Assembly: GCA_016714565.1 (NCBI GenBank)
Contig: JADKDM010000014.1
Location: 135,620 to 199,619, forward strand
Reading direction: 5' to 3'
Length of the DNA stretch: 64,000 bases
Source of the DNA: Candidatus Villigracilis propinquus
Lineage (GTDB): Bacteria > Chloroflexota > Anaerolineae > Anaerolineales > Villigracilaceae
Shown in pieces: positions 50,446 to 58,571 of this stretch (the first letter of the stretch is position 1; every line of letters starts with the position of its first letter). The notes below the pieces were generated by a model. The model worked only from the letters and a program-made list of their open reading frames with translations, ran no database searches and was not told where the DNA came from. Position numbers and translations under genes: made by a program.

Positions 50446-52047
50446 ATGACCTCCAAACAAAAACGAATTTTCTTTCTGCTTCTTTTCATCAGTATCATTT
50501 ACTTTGCCGCTTTTATTCCCGCGAATAACACGGGCGCAAAAGACCAGATGATGATATCGCTCTTCGAGACGGATGAGTTCGCGCAATATCCCATTGCCCT
50601 GAGAATGGTGGAGGCCGCGGATTCAGTCAAGCAGAATCTGATCAACTTTTTCATCTATGGTCATTATTATTACGGCTGGCCTTTTTATGCATCCAGCGCG
50701 CTTACCATTTTGTCCGGCATCTTGTGGAAAGGGTACGGCGACACGCAGCTCAACATGCTGCTGCTTCGCCAGCTCATCAGCGTCCTGCCGATGCTTGCGG
50801 CGCTTCAACTTCTCGTTTACGTTCAAACAAAATTTCAGTCGTATAAAAGATCGATAGGGTTGTTCCTGTTTTTGCTTTCGGTTTCCGCCGTTGTGGAGAA
50901 TAACCTGTGGTGGCATGTGGATAGTCTGGCGGTCTTATTCGTCGTCCTCGTGATCTACTTTTTGGATAAGGATGACCTGCGTTTTGGCCGCGACTTTTAC
51001 TTCGCCGCCGCTTCCATCGGGCTGGCAACTGGCACCAAGGTAATTGGCCTTTTCTTCGCCCTGGCAATTCCCTCCTATCTGCTCCTCGGCATGTACCAAA
51101 AACAATTGACATGGCGCACCGCCGCAATCCGCGCTGCCGCGTTCGTGGGACTCATGGCGGCCGTCATTCTCATCAGCAACCCGTTCCTGATCTATCGAAG
51201 CCAGTTCAATAAAATGGTCGGCATCCTTTCTATGCAGGCCGCCTCCCAGACCAGCGGCTGGGTGTTGACGTATGCCAAAGGCCCCGCTTCCTGGCTTGAG
51301 ATCATCAAAGACTTATATGGGCAGTTATTCTTTATTGCGCTGGCTTTTCTTGCGCTCGCGATCGGCTTGTGGCGCAAAGAAAGCCGCACGCGCAGCCTTG
51401 TGATTGCCATGTGGTCGATCCCATTCGGGTTGTATGTGTTGTATGCAATTGCCATCAAGCCCACCCATTTTTTTCTTCCGATCCTGCTTCCCGTCTACGG
51501 CTGCCTGCCGATGTTGTTCGACATTCCCCTGTTTAAAAACAAGAACAAACCGCTCGTATGGCTTTGGAGCGGACTTGTCCTTGCGGTGATCGGGTATCAG
51601 ACCGTTATCTATATTAATAAGGATGTCGAGATCTATCGCAATGTGCTGACCCGCGAAGAGCGTGAAGAGTCGATCGTCTTTTACCATGTCATCGAGCGCG
51701 ATGTGCTTTCCCAAATCCCATCAGACGTGGAACTGGAGATCCTCCGCGATGTGCGCATGTACTTCCCCGATAGCACCCGCGTGACCATCAAAAGTTACTG
51801 GAAGGGCAGGTACAGCACGGTTGAAGATACCCAGCCTGATATGATCCTGCTCTGGACGCAGCGCATTGTGGACTATACCCAGGAAGGCGCACTGGAAAGT
51901 GCTGTAGACCCGGCTGATTTTCAGGATATCTATCAATTCTATTTGGATGCGAAAAACGAGCAGCTGCGCGGCTATCATCTTGTCTATCGAGATGCGGAAG
52001 GGCAGCTCTTTGTGAAGGATGAACTTTACGAGGAATACCTCAAGTAA
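50446..52047 (+). CDS. polytopic membrane protein, GT39/PMT-like glycosyltransferase type
   Basis: A 533-residue membrane protein with about 10-11 helices in the first 390 residues and a soluble C-terminal domain (about 390-533). The first loop carries LFETDEFAQYPIALRMV, the acidic pattern seen after helix 1 in GT-C transferases. Later GWPFYASSALTIL and WWHVDSLAVLFVVLVIYFLDK fit the family. Donor and acceptor are unknown. The soluble tail is not recognised. Confidence 0.65.
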   Translation: MTSKQKRIFFLLLFISIIYFAAFIPANNTGAKDQMMISLFETDEFAQYPIALRMVEAADSVKQNLINFFIYGHYYYGWPFYASSALTILSGILWKGYGDTQLNMLLLRQLISVLPMLAALQLLVYVQTKFQSYKRSIGLFLFLLSVSAVVENNLWWHVDSLAVLFVVLVIYFLDKDDLRFGRDFYFAAASIGLATGTKVIGLFFALAIPSYLLLGMYQKQLTWRTAAIRAAAFVGLMAAVILISNPFLIYRSQFNKMVGILSMQAASQTSGWVLTYAKGPASWLEIIKDLYGQLFFIALAFLALAIGLWRKESRTRSLVIAMWSIPFGLYVLYAIAIKPTHFFLPILLPVYGCLPMLFDIPLFKNKNKPLVWLWSGLVLAVIGYQTVIYINKDVEIYRNVLTREEREESIVFYHVIERDVLSQIPSDVELEILRDVRMYFPDSTRVTIKSYWKGRYSTVEDTQPDMILLWTQRIVDYTQEGALESAVDPADFQDIYQFYLDAKNEQLRGYHLVYRDAEGQLFVKDELYEEYLK

Positions 52048-52058
52048 AAAATAAAAAG

Positions 52059-52084
52059 GTGCCGCAACATTCATGTTGCGGCAC
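52059..52084 (+). terminator. hairpin after the GT39-like gene
   Basis: A perfect 12-bp stem (GTGCCGCAACAT/ATGTTGCGGCAC) with a 2-nt centre and no strong U run. It probably acts as a 3' stabilising hairpin or weak terminator. Confidence 0.55.
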
Positions 52085-52116
52085 TAACGTTTTCAGTCTC
52101 GCTCTTTCACAGTGGT

Positions 52117-52686
52117 TTATTGCTGAATATTCCCTACCAGATCCAACTCAGGCGCGATCCTGCGCATGGCCTGAATGACGTTGCCAACATGTTCCCAAAG
52201 GTCTACGCCGAAATCTCTGGCGGCATGTTCCATTTCTTCGCGGTTGGTACCTGCGGCGAAGGCCTTATCCTTCCACTTCTTTTTGACGGAGCTGGCTTCA
52301 AGGTCATACAACGAGCGGGATGGACGCACCAACGCAACGGCGGTGATGAGACCCGTCACCTCGTCACAGGCGGCAATGGCTTTGCGGCGGGGTGTGTCGC
52401 GCGGCATGTTCAAATGATCCGCGTGACTCAAGATGTCCTGAATGATGTCCTCCGGGACTCCGCGTTCACGCAGCATGGGTGCGCCCGCCTGCGGATGTTC
52501 CTCCAGTGTGGGGTGGATCTCCCAATCAAAATCATGCAGCAGGCCGATGAGAGCCCATTGATCTGCGTCTTCGCCATATTTTTCTGCGTAAAAACGCATG
52601 GCAGCTTCCACCGATAACATGTGACGCACCAATCCTTCATTTTTTACGAATTCACGTACAAGAGCAAGGGCTTCATCGCGGGTCAT
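52117..52686 (-). CDS. HDIG-type phosphohydrolase
   Basis: A 189-residue HD-domain hydrolase. RHMLSVEAAMRFYAEKYG supplies the first His, LLHDFDWEIHP the His-Asp, and ILSHADHLNMPRDTP the next. Small HDIG proteins of this kind cleave (d)NMP or phosphate esters; the substrate is unknown. Start ATG 52686 is used because GGAG lies 8 bp before it; the ATG at 52692 is too close. It is isolated between a hairpin and a repeat. Confidence 0.82.
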   Translation of the reverse strand: MTRDEALALVREFVKNEGLVRHMLSVEAAMRFYAEKYGEDADQWALIGLLHDFDWEIHPTLEEHPQAGAPMLRERGVPEDIIQDILSHADHLNMPRDTPRRKAIAACDEVTGLITAVALVRPSRSLYDLEASSVKKKWKDKAFAAGTNREEMEHAARDFGVDLWEHVGNVIQAMRRIAPELDLVGNIQQ

Positions 52687-52708
52687 AAACATTCTCCATT
52701 TTAAATTA

Positions 52709-52790
52709 TGTCACTCTGAGGGAGCGTTCTTTGCGACCGAAGAGTCTATTGTGAAGCAAAAGAGATTCTTCGCTACGCTCAGAATGACAT
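52709..52790. repeat. GTCACTCTGAG...CGAAGAATCT-type palindrome
   Basis: TGTCACTCTGAGGGAGCG at one end, GATTCTTCGCTACGCTCAGA at the other, and AATGACA at the end. It belongs to the group of palindromes that resemble family A but have the GAAGAATCT core. It lies just after the SanA-like gene. Confidence 0.75.
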
Positions 52791-52791
52791 G

Positions 52792-53439
52792 TTAATAAAT
52801 CGGTTCAATATCTCCAAGCACAGGCAGCGGCTTTGCGATCATCACATCCCAAACTGCCTGAAAGTTGGCGAACAATTCGCGGGTGTTCCAGTATATGCGC
52901 GAGCGTTTCAGAAAGTAATGATTGTTCGCTTCCACACCAGTTGATTCCACGTCAAACCAGTTGCACAGAAACAGCGCGCGCGGTAAATGAAAGGATTGCG
53001 TTACAAGAATTGCAGAGTTTACCTGAAAGATATGTTTCGCGCGATGGCAGGTGTCATAGGTGCGGCGGCCCGCGTAATCCAAAACAATAGCTTCGTCGGG
53101 TACACCAAGATCCAACGCATATTGGCGCATGGCTTTGGGCTCGTTGTATTCAACGAAGCTGTTATCGCCGCTCATTAACAACTTGTCCACTTTGCCTTGT
53201 TGATATAACTTCACTGCGGTTTCCACGCGGTCACGCAGCACAGGACCGGCGGAACCATCGCGCAGCAAGCCTGCGCCGAATACAATTGCCACTCGCGTTT
53301 GCGGAACATCCTCCATGCTGAAGGTACGCGGCGCAGCGAAAAGCAGCACGATCAATTTTGGCAGGGATAAACCAACGAAGACGAACAAACCCAACACAAG
53401 CGCGGAGCGCCAGATAAATTTTATTATCTTTTTTAACAT
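52792..53439 (-). CDS. SanA/ElyC/YdcF family (DUF218) membrane-anchored protein
   Basis: A 215-residue protein with one N-terminal membrane helix (about 10-33). The DUF218 domain follows: TRVAIVFGAGLLRDGSAGPV, the basic LRDRVETAVKLYQQGKVDKL and LMSGDN, then RRTYDTCHRAKHIF and TQSFHLPRALFLCNWF. SanA-type proteins act in envelope integrity and vancomycin tolerance by an unknown mechanism. The domain faces outside. The ending is immediately followed by a palindromic repeat. Confidence 0.87.
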   Translation of the reverse strand: MLKKIIKFIWRSALVLGLFVFVGLSLPKLIVLLFAAPRTFSMEDVPQTRVAIVFGAGLLRDGSAGPVLRDRVETAVKLYQQGKVDKLLMSGDNSFVEYNEPKAMRQYALDLGVPDEAIVLDYAGRRTYDTCHRAKHIFQVNSAILVTQSFHLPRALFLCNWFDVESTGVEANNHYFLKRSRIYWNTRELFANFQAVWDVMIAKPLPVLGDIEPIY

Positions 53440-53444
53440 TCGGA

Positions 53445-54452
53445 TTATTGTATCAAATCGATCAAGTCCAGCCCCGAAGCCTTCGCGTACGCCACGAACT
53501 CCGCGTACGCTGCATCTTCCACGACCTGTACCACATCCACACCGTACACGGTTTGCATGGCGGCTTTGCCTTCGGGCGTGAGCATCAGATCAATGAGCGC
53601 GCGCTGGATCACGCGCCGCATGTCAACGGGCAGCGCGGTGGATGCCGAAATATTTTCATACGGAATAATTTCAGGGATGCGCCAGATGACGATGACCTTC
53701 TCGACCACGTCACCATAATTTGCTTCGAGCGCAGGCGACAGACGCGCATCGATGAAGGTCGCGCCGAAATCGCAGATGTCATCCACGTAGACGGCACGCA
53801 CCACGCTCGGTTGACCCTCGAGAAATGCCGCGCCTCTTATCTTAACCTGAGCCTGATTCAGCAATCCGAGCGGCACCACATACCCTGACGGAGAGACCTC
53901 GTCGCTCCAACAGGCTTTCTTTTCTTCGAATTGCTTGAAGGCTGTGGCGGGGTCGGTTGTGTTTTCGTTTTTGGCCTCATCGAAATAGGACGTGAAATCC
54001 TTGCTGCGGTTGGCAATGATCTGCGCGCCGTAGAAGGTTTTTCCGTCATGCACATTGGCAAGGAGGGCCGTGACTGAGTCTGTGCCGCGGGCAAGCACAT
54101 AGCCAAACGGAGATAACAGCCCGATGTGTGCGTTGCCCTTGTCAAAATCCTCCACGAGAACTTGTTCGCTGGTTGGGATGACCGCCACCACGCGATAGCC
54201 GGTCTGCGATTGGATGAATGCGGCGATGACATCTCCCGCGGCGATGGCTTCTTCACTGGGGCGCGGCGAAGGGGCCAGGGCGAGGATCAATGGATTTTGT
54301 TCAGTACCAAGTTCGGGCGGGGCAAGAGGCGTCTGCGTGGGGGAAGGAGTCTGTGTGAGGGTTGGAATCGGCGTGGGAGTCCCAAATGTCAACCCAATTG
54401 GGAATGAACATCCAAAAAGAAGGAGGGAAAACGCTAATAAGACTTTTTTCAT
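53445..54452 (-). CDS. PhnD-type substrate-binding lipoprotein (phosphate/phosphonate ABC)
   Basis: A 335-residue lipoprotein. The signal peptide ends at LLLFGC, followed by a Thr/Pro-rich spacer. The rest is a periplasmic-binding-type domain as in PhnD: ILALAPSPRPSEEAIAAGDV, HIGLLSPFGYVLARG, NANVHDGKTFYGAQII-like strands and FLEGQPSVVRAVYVDD. PhnD members bind phosphonates, phosphite or related anions. No permease or ATPase is visible nearby. I set the start at 54452. The frame is open further upstream only on the antisense strand of the next gene. Confidence 0.8.
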   Translation of the reverse strand: MKKVLLAFSLLLFGCSFPIGLTFGTPTPIPTLTQTPSPTQTPLAPPELGTEQNPLILALAPSPRPSEEAIAAGDVIAAFIQSQTGYRVVAVIPTSEQVLVEDFDKGNAHIGLLSPFGYVLARGTDSVTALLANVHDGKTFYGAQIIANRSKDFTSYFDEAKNENTTDPATAFKQFEEKKACWSDEVSPSGYVVPLGLLNQAQVKIRGAAFLEGQPSVVRAVYVDDICDFGATFIDARLSPALEANYGDVVEKVIVIWRIPEIIPYENISASTALPVDMRRVIQRALIDLMLTPEGKAAMQTVYGVDVVQVVEDAAYAEFVAYAKASGLDLIDLIQ

Positions 54453-54465
54453 CTTACAGGAATGG

Positions 54466-54496
54466 TTGCGCACAATGATAATGACCTTGCTATAAT
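54466..54496 (+). promoter_or_regulatory. promoter of the DUF4230 gene
   Basis: TATAAT at 54491-54496. A possible TTGCGC -35 lies at 54466-54471 with a long 19-bp spacer. The divergent PhnD-like gene begins at 54452. Confidence 0.5.
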
Positions 54497-54524
54497 AAGA
54501 CAAGTTCTTTGGAGACGATAAAAA

Positions 54525-55199
54525 ATGAAAAATACTTTTAGCACGATCATGTCCATCCTTATTTTGGCGGTGCTGGCGGCAGGGGTCTATTTTATCGTAC
54601 AGACGGTGCGCGAGAGCGCGGCGGCGGCGACGGCTCCCTTTCAACAGGTGAATCAGGCGAATGAGGCACTGCAGACCCAGGTCTCGCAGCTGATGAATCC
54701 CACACCCACGATCATACCCGACCCGGTGACCTATATCAACGAGATCCGCGCGCTGGCGCGTTTGGAGACAATTCAATACAGCATTGAAAAAGTGATCACG
54801 GCGGAAGTAGGGCAGGGTACATTCGGTTTTGCTTTCGGCGATAAGCTGTTGTTCGTGGCGCACGGTATTGTGATCGCCGGCATTGACATGGAGAAACTGC
54901 AGCCGGGTGATATGCGCATGGAAAACGGTGTGTTGTATGTGAAACTGCCTCCCACGGAGATTTTCATTGCGACGCTGGATAATGAAAAATCCTACGTGTA
55001 TGACCGCGATACCGGCCTGCTGACCAAAGGCAGCACAGACCTTGAAACGCTCGCGCGCCAATCGGCGGAGGATGAGATCCGCAAGGCTGCGTTGGAAGAT
55101 GGCATTCTCGTGCAAGGGGAGATCAATGCCGAAGCCTACCTGATCAAATTCTTCAATGCGCTGGGGTTTAAGAATGTGTTGTTCGAAGACGGTTTTTAG
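54525..55199 (+). CDS. DUF4230 membrane-anchored protein
   Basis: A 224-residue protein with one N-terminal helix (about 8-27), a coiled-coil-like stretch (FQQVNQANEALQTQVSQLM), then the DUF4230 domain with LARLETIQYSIEKVITAEV, KLLFVAHGIVIAGIDMEKL and LPPTEIFIATLDNEKSYVY. DUF4230 is widespread in Bacillota and Chloroflexota; function is unknown. The domain lies outside the membrane. The ribosome site is TTGGAG. Confidence 0.77.
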   Translation: MKNTFSTIMSILILAVLAAGVYFIVQTVRESAAAATAPFQQVNQANEALQTQVSQLMNPTPTIIPDPVTYINEIRALARLETIQYSIEKVITAEVGQGTFGFAFGDKLLFVAHGIVIAGIDMEKLQPGDMRMENGVLYVKLPPTEIFIATLDNEKSYVYDRDTGLLTKGSTDLETLARQSAEDEIRKAALEDGILVQGEINAEAYLIKFFNALGFKNVLFEDGF

Positions 55200-55230
55200 A
55201 AAATCACCTGATCACGCAGGTTGAAAGTTT

Positions 55231-55297
55231 GCCACAGAGAACACAGAGAGAATGAGAGAAAAACTCAAAAAACTCTATGAACTCTGTGGCTTTTTTT
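55231..55297. repeat. CACAGAG-type palindrome (family C), terminator-like
   Basis: GCCACAGAG pairs with CTCTGTGGC and is followed by seven T on the plus strand, so this copy can serve as a terminator for the DUF4230 gene. Confidence 0.65.
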
Positions 55298-55326
55298 ATT
55301 TATGGCTCTTCTGTAATTAACGGCAG

Positions 55327-55372
55327 AGGTCTTTCAACCTTTGGACTTAAGGTCTTTCAACCTTTGGACTTA
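55327..55372. repeat. perfect 23-bp tandem duplication
   Basis: 55327-55349 and 55350-55372 are identical, each containing GGTCTTTCAACC and TTTGGACTTA. There are two units only, between a family C repeat and the DUF998 gene. Confidence 0.85.
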
Positions 55373-55396
55373 ATCCCACCAGAAAAGGGAGAACCC

Positions 55397-55981
55397 TTAT
55401 TCTTTATTCAACCGCACTGCCACCACTTCGTTCCAAACCAGAATAGCGAGCAGGAAAATATAGAACGCTGCGCCTTTGAGCGCGAAGGCGGGGGCGGCGA
55501 GAGCCAGAGTCAACCATGTGTAGGTGGAAAGATTTTTCCATTTTTCGTTTTGGCGGAATGCAAAGCCGAGCACGATCATCGCTGGGAAGAGGGTGAGTCC
55601 AAGCAGCACGAAGGACAGATCGTGCAATTGTCCATGCCAGGTGGCGGGGGTGTCACGGATGGTTGGGTCTGTGGTGAATGACAGGGCAGCAAGCGCGAGG
55701 CCAGCAAAAACAAACAGAGTTGTTCCAACTTTGGAGGCAGGAGCAGGCTTTAGGTCCAGAAAGAGGCGCGAGGCGAGCAGCGCCATGAGGACTCCGCTGA
55801 TGATGAAGGTCGCGGTCATCACCCATCCGTATTTTCCGAGAGCGAGTCCACTGGGCCAGTCAAAGGTTGGGTTGTTGATGGGGTGCCAGCCGAGGCTGCG
55901 GAGAAAATCATATTCGACGAATGTGAGCACGGTTAAGACACTTGCAAAAAGAATGGGCCCGAGGAAGAGGATTCGTTTCAT
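55397..55981 (-). CDS. DUF998 membrane protein
   Basis: A 194-residue integral membrane protein with six helices. FVEYDFLRSLGWHP and PSGLALGKYGWVMTATFIISG are typical DUF998 stretches, as is TWHGQLHDLSFVLLG. Function is unknown. No ribosome site stronger than AAACGA lies before the ATG at 55981. The preceding RRM gene on the same strand ends with a terminator. Confidence 0.78.
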   Translation of the reverse strand: MKRILFLGPILFASVLTVLTFVEYDFLRSLGWHPINNPTFDWPSGLALGKYGWVMTATFIISGVLMALLASRLFLDLKPAPASKVGTTLFVFAGLALAALSFTTDPTIRDTPATWHGQLHDLSFVLLGLTLFPAMIVLGFAFRQNEKWKNLSTYTWLTLALAAPAFALKGAAFYIFLLAILVWNEVVAVRLNKE

Positions 55982-55992
55982 TACCTAATGAT

Positions 55993-56019
55993 AACAGCCC
56001 CGCGTTTCGCGGGGCTGTT
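55993..56019 (-). terminator. terminator after the RRM gene
   Basis: A 12-bp perfect stem AACAGCCCCGCG/CGCGGGGCTGTT with a TTT loop, 34 bp after the RRM stop on the minus strand. No strong U run is present. Confidence 0.65.
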
Positions 56020-56052
56020 GATTTCTTTCATTGTTCAGGGCTGGAGGTTTTT

Positions 56053-56361
56053 CTAGTAGCGGCTGTTCCGCCCGCCGCCTTCGCGATTTCTGTCGAAATT
56101 GCGGGGGCGTTCTTCACGGGGTTTGGCAACATTGACGGTAATTGCGCGTCCCATGAAGTCCTGTCCATTAAACATTCCGATGGCTTTTTGCGCTTCTTCG
56201 GAGCTTGCCATTTCGACAAATCCGAAGCCTTTGGCGCGTCCTGTTGCGCGATCTTTGATGAGTGCAACAGAGGTGACGTTTCCAGCCTTGCTGAAGTGAG
56301 CTTTGAGATCATCTTCAGTAGCGGCGTAGGGCAGGTTGCCTACATATAACTTGTTTTCCAT
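56053..56361 (-). CDS. single-RRM RNA-binding protein
   Basis: A 102-residue protein with one RNA recognition motif: RNP2 LYVGNL (residues 5-10) and RNP1 KGFGFVEM (about 44-51), then FMGRAITVNVAKP. A short C-terminal Arg/Gly/Asn-rich tail follows (REGGGRNSRY). Bacterial RRM proteins of this kind are cold-induced in cyanobacteria and occur in Chloroflexota; they bind mRNA. The leader upstream contains ACGTTC/GAACGT as a possible hairpin. Confidence 0.93.
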   Translation of the reverse strand: MENKLYVGNLPYAATEDDLKAHFSKAGNVTSVALIKDRATGRAKGFGFVEMASSEEAQKAIGMFNGQDFMGRAITVNVAKPREERPRNFDRNREGGGRNSRY

Positions 56362-56473
56362 CTCGTCTCCAAGTATGTCTACGTTCCAGCCTGAACGTGG
56401 ACAAAGTTTATCATGGATTAATATAAAGTGAGAAATAAAATTTGGATGGAAAACACCGCTTCTTTCTCCGCCT

Positions 56474-56872
56474 TTATCTGGTCCACCCGCCAGGCAGACG
56501 CATCACCCCGACATAGATCAGCAAAAGCGCGCCGAGGATGCAGAATAGCGTATTACGAAAGCGGGTCTTGTCTGCTGCGTTTTTCCAACGGGCAGGCAGG
56601 TGCGCGACCACTGCTGCAATGATCATGGTGGTGGCGTGTTCAATGCGGAACATGGGGAAGCCGGTGCCTGTGAGGCCGGTCCAGATCATGAGGATGAGTC
56701 CGAGGGTGGCTTGCAGGTCGAGCAATCCGCTGAAGCCGGAGGCGAGACCGCGATCCATGCCTTTGAAAGCTCCACCGCGCAGCCAGCCGATAGCGAACTT
56801 GACCACAGCAACAACGGCCACAAAAAGAACGAGCCAGCGAAGGTGTGAGTGGGTGACGAGTAAAATGTTCAT
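56474..56872 (-). CDS. four-helix membrane protein of unknown family
   Basis: A 132-residue hydrophobic protein with about four helices. It starts with THSHLRWLVLFVAVV and has a Gly-rich loop, then LDLQATLGLILMIW, FRIEHATTMIIAAVV and LLIYVGVMRLPGG. Conserved-looking His (two in HSH, one in EHAT) could bind heme, as in small cytochrome-like proteins, but I do not recognise the family. There is a weak GGAGA site before the ATG. Confidence 0.62.
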   Translation of the reverse strand: MNILLVTHSHLRWLVLFVAVVAVVKFAIGWLRGGAFKGMDRGLASGFSGLLDLQATLGLILMIWTGLTGTGFPMFRIEHATTMIIAAVVAHLPARWKNAADKTRFRNTLFCILGALLLIYVGVMRLPGGWTR

Positions 56873-56967
56873 ATTAAATCTCCATTCTGTGAATTGATAT
56901 TTAAAGGTCTTTCTTGTTTAATAAGACTTCAATAATTTACACAGACCTGTAGGGTTTGCTTATGAAT

Positions 56968-57711
56968 TTATAAGACGAAGGGAAATATCCCTTTTCTTCC
57001 TGTGGGGAAATCCTTGAATTTTTCGCGATACCATGCCAGCGTGCGGATGCTGCGCGCGCTCAAGTACGCGATGATGAATGCCAGCACAAGCAGGGCACCC
57101 AAATGACGCGAGAGCAGGAAGATCCCCAGCCAGGTGATGATCTCAAAAAGATAATGAGGGCAGACCACGTACTCGAACAATCCGCCGCGCGGGATCTTGT
57201 ATTCCATTGAATCTTTTCTCAGGTTAGCCAGAGCCTTGTGCTGATTGAAATTGCCGATGATGCCAATGACAAAGAGTACGATGCCAATATAAAACCACGC
57301 ATCCATTGATTGGAATGGCTCGCGGTTGAGATAACCGACCAAGAACGCAGCGAGGGAATAAAAGCTCGCGATCATCAAGGTTGTGAAGACACTGATCGGC
57401 CCTGAATACTTGTGCAGAAAAAGCGACTCAAGGACTCGCTTGGCAAAGTGGATAAAGACCGAAGCAAAGACGATCAATTGAATTGTCGTTGGGTTGGAAA
57501 GGTACGGCAAAGCGGAGGTCACCAGGGCGATCAAAGGAGTGGCATACAGGATGACCATTCCCGTCCGTGTAGAGATGCCGCTGCTTGGGCGAAACTTACT
57601 GTACGCCATCATGGCCTGCCCGAAATATTCGAGCGGTCCCACGGAAATTGCCACCACTGCCAGAAACCCATAAAGAATTATGTTGCCTGTTGTCCATTCG
57701 GGAAAGATCAT
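56968..57711 (-). CDS. steroid 5-alpha-reductase-type (SRD5A/TECR C-terminal) membrane enzyme
   Basis: A 247-residue polytopic protein with about six helices. The C-terminal half matches the 3-oxo-5-alpha-steroid 4-dehydrogenase domain: NFNQHKALANLRKDS, IPRGGLFEYVVCPHYLFEI, ITWLGIFLL and the final YREKFKDFPTGRKGIFPFVL. This domain binds NADPH and reduces alpha,beta-unsaturated enones (steroids, trans-2-enoyl-CoA or polyprenols in eukaryotes). The substrate in this bacterium is unknown. It is divergent from an enoyl-CoA hydratase gene, which may or may not be related. Confidence 0.82.
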   Translation of the reverse strand: MIFPEWTTGNIILYGFLAVVAISVGPLEYFGQAMMAYSKFRPSSGISTRTGMVILYATPLIALVTSALPYLSNPTTIQLIVFASVFIHFAKRVLESLFLHKYSGPISVFTTLMIASFYSLAAFLVGYLNREPFQSMDAWFYIGIVLFVIGIIGNFNQHKALANLRKDSMEYKIPRGGLFEYVVCPHYLFEIITWLGIFLLSRHLGALLVLAFIIAYLSARSIRTLAWYREKFKDFPTGRKGIFPFVL

Positions 57712-57794
57712 AAAGTCACCTCGTGCGTGGCATTATACAGCATGGGGTTCATCCCTTATAATTTGAAAAAGTTAAAATTCCTTTGGAGGAAACC

Positions 57795-58568
57795 ATGACC
57801 TACACAACAGTATTGACCGAAACCCGCGAACGGGTGGGTATCGTCACGCTCAACCGTCCGCAAGCCATGAATGCGTTCAACGCAACCATGCTTGGTGAGT
57901 TGTTTGATGCCATGGAGGCATTTGATAAGGATGAAAATATTGGCGCGTTGGTCGTCACGGGCAATGAAAAAGCCTTTGCCGCAGGCGCAGACATCAAAGA
58001 GATGGCGGATGCCACTCCCTTTCAGATGATCACCGAAGCGCGCGTGGATGTCTGGGACAGAATCCGCGGGATCAAGAAACCTGTCATCGCAGCAGTATCA
58101 GGCTGGGCATTGGGCGGCGGATGCGAATTCGTCCTTTCGTGTGACATGGTCATCGCGTCAGAATCTGCCAAGTTTGGTCAGCCAGAAATTACCATCGGCA
58201 TCATCCCTGGTGCGGGCGGCACGCAGCGTCTGGCGCGTTTGATCGGGAAGAATCTGACGATGGAAATGGTCATCAACAACCGCACACTGTCTGCAGCAGA
58301 AGCTTTGCAATTTGGCCTCGCAAATCGTGTTGTTCCTGTCGAGGGCTATCTCGATGCTGCTGTTGCCTTCGCGGAAGAGATCGCCTCACGCGCGCCGATG
58401 GCCGTCCGCATGGCGAAGGACGCGGTCAACGCCGCATTTGAGACTACGCTTACCGAAGGCCTCAAAGCTGAGAAACGCAATTTCTATCCGCTGTTCTCGA
58501 CGGAAGATCAAAAGGAAGGCATGCAGGCCTTTATCGAAAAACGCAAACCGAATTGGAAAGGGAAATAA
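57795..58568 (+). CDS. enoyl-CoA hydratase (crotonase family)
   Basis: A 257-residue enzyme hydrating 2-enoyl-CoA in beta-oxidation. NRPQAMNAFN opens, AFAAGADIKEM forms the oxyanion region, and GGGCEFVLSCDMVIAS plus FGQPEITIGIIPGAGGTQRL carry both catalytic Glu positions. Its length is normal. Start ATG 57795 with GGAGG is clear. A TATAAT lies at about 57755. It is in one transcript with the AAC(3)-like gene starting 4 bp after it. Confidence 0.92.
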   Translation: MTYTTVLTETRERVGIVTLNRPQAMNAFNATMLGELFDAMEAFDKDENIGALVVTGNEKAFAAGADIKEMADATPFQMITEARVDVWDRIRGIKKPVIAAVSGWALGGGCEFVLSCDMVIASESAKFGQPEITIGIIPGAGGTQRLARLIGKNLTMEMVINNRTLSAAEALQFGLANRVVPVEGYLDAAVAFAEEIASRAPMAVRMAKDAVNAAFETTLTEGLKAEKRNFYPLFSTEDQKEGMQAFIEKRKPNWKGK

Positions 58569-58571
58569 GAC

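Noticed and set aside
54453..55115. Long upstream extension of the PhnD-like lipoprotein on the minus strand
   Set aside because: It is antisense to the well-supported DUF4230 gene. The lipoprotein signal peptide begins at 54452.
55327..55372. Tandem 23-bp units as a CRISPR array
   Set aside because: There are only two units with no spacer between them and no cas gene in the window.
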